Shown here in pieces: positions 5,203 through 5,816 of a stretch of DNA of 5,816 nucleotides. The notes beneath the pieces were generated by a model. That model worked only from the letters and a program-made list of their open reading frames with translations, did not search any database and was not told where the DNA came from. This stretch comes from an uncultured Altererythrobacter sp. (GTDB lineage: Bacteria; Pseudomonadota; Alphaproteobacteria; Sphingomonadales; Sphingomonadaceae), in the NCBI GenBank assembly GCA_946886175.1, contig CAMPIA010000094.1, positions 1 to 5,816 on the forward strand. Direction: 5' to 3'. Each line of letters starts with the position of its first letter. Position 1 is the stretch's first letter. Both the position numbers and the translations under genes were made by a program.

Positions 5203-5816
5203 CCGCGGCCACGACGCAAATCGACGCCCGCGCGGCGGGGCTCGGCCTGTTCGAGAAGTGGCTCTCGGTGTGGGTCGCGGGTGCGATTCTGGCCGGGCTG
5301 GTGCTGGGCAATCTCGCGCCCGCGATGTTCGGCGCGCTGGCAGCGATCGAATATGCCTCGGTCAACCTCGTCGTCGCGGTGCTGATCTGGGCGATGATCT
5401 TCCCCATGATGGTCGCGGTCGATTTCGGCGCGGTGCGGCGGGTGGGGGACAAGCCGCGCGGGCTCGTCATCACGCTGGTGGTGAACTGGCTCGTCAAGCC
5501 GTTCACCATGGCCGCGCTCGGCGTGCTGTTCTTCGAGGTGGTGTTTGCCGACCTGATCGCGCCCGCCGATGCCAAGCAATATATCGCCGGGCTGATTCTG
5601 CTCGGCGCCGCCCCGTGCACCGCGATGGTGTTCGTGTGGTCGCAGCTGACCAGGGGCGATCCGGCCTACACGCTGGTGCAGGTGGCGGCGAACGATCTCG
5701 TGATGATCGTCGCCTTCGCGCCGATCGTCGCGCTGCTGCTCGGCGTGGCGGAGATCGCGGTGCCGTGGGAGACGCTGCTGCTCTCGGTCGCGCTCTATGT
5801 CGTGGTGCCGCTCGCC
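5199..5816 (+). CDS. acr3: ACR3-family arsenite efflux transporter, 3' end outside window
   Basis: An open frame runs from ATG 5199 to the window edge (206 codons, no stop), so only the N-terminal half or so of the usual 10-helix exporter is present. Membrane segments are visible at about residues 21-41, 53-73, 89-113, 127-148, 157-182 and from 187 on. Family hallmarks are [13 protein letters not shown] (second helix) and [19 protein letters not shown], in which C140 is the conserved cysteine required for As(III) transport in ACR3 proteins, followed by VAANDLVM. The pump exports As(OH)3 in exchange for protons from the cytosol and is unrelated to ArsB. The start codon overlaps the arsC stop by 4 nt, indicating translational coupling as the fourth cistron of the ars operon. 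It is often also annotated arsB. Confidence is high on family; the missing part cannot be checked. Confidence 0.95.
   Translation, partial: MTAATTQIDARAAGLGLFEKWLSVWVAGAILAGLVLGNLAPAMFGALAAIEYASVNLVVAVLIWAMIFPMMVAVDFGAVRRVGDKPRGLVITLVVNWLVKPFTMAALGVLFFEVVFADLIAPADAKQYIAGLILLGAAPCTAMVFVWSQLTRGDPAYTLVQVAANDLVMIVAFAPIVALLLGVAEIAVPWETLLLSVALYVVVPLA

Overview
The window is about 5.8 kb of GC-rich, densely coded chromosome from a bacterium. GC-rich third codon positions, ATGA stop/start overlaps and the look of the proteins (recalled, not searched) suggest an alphaproteobacterium, most likely of the Sphingomonadales/Erythrobacter type. I see no insertion sequence, integrase, CRISPR array or other mobile-element signature.

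Layout. (1) Positions 9-120 hold a complete tRNA-Arg(ACG) with encoded CCA, followed by a strong GNRA-capped hairpin. Positions 121-272 are a non-coding spacer in which I see only weak hairpins. (2) Positions 273-590 (+) encode a small single-domain PilZ protein. It converges on a minus-strand zincin-like metallopeptidase (617-1054) across a 26-nt gap that carries a repeated GGGCCCTAT. (3) The metallopeptidase is divergent from a plus-strand run: a hemerythrin HHE-domain protein (1140-1628), a two-HKD phospholipase D-like enzyme (1645-3180) and GTP cyclohydrolase I, folE (3177-3785). The last two overlap by ATGA. (4) After an 86-nt regulatory gap begins an arsenic-resistance operon: arsR (3872-4210), arsI/cadI (4210-4692), an arsC of the low-molecular-weight phosphatase fold (4702-5202), and an ACR3-type arsenite exporter starting at 5199 that runs off the right edge of the window.

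How the genes work together. The arsenic operon is the clearest functional unit. ArsR would repress from a perfect 16-bp palindrome (TTCGATAATTATCGAA, 3842-3857) and sense As(III) through cysteines near its C-terminus. ArsI would break the C-As bond of trivalent organoarsenicals, ArsC would reduce arsenate, and both would deliver As(III) to the ACR3 pump. The gene set therefore covers inorganic and methylated arsenic. The hemerythrin-PLD-folE run looks like one transcription unit with no obvious shared pathway. A GGAAC element upstream of it hints weakly at general-stress (EcfG-type) control.

Overall this is mostly recognisable biology. The features most worth a second look are the extra paired cysteines at the end of ArsI, the PLD-folE translational coupling, and the eukaryote-like PWHD motif in the PLD enzyme.
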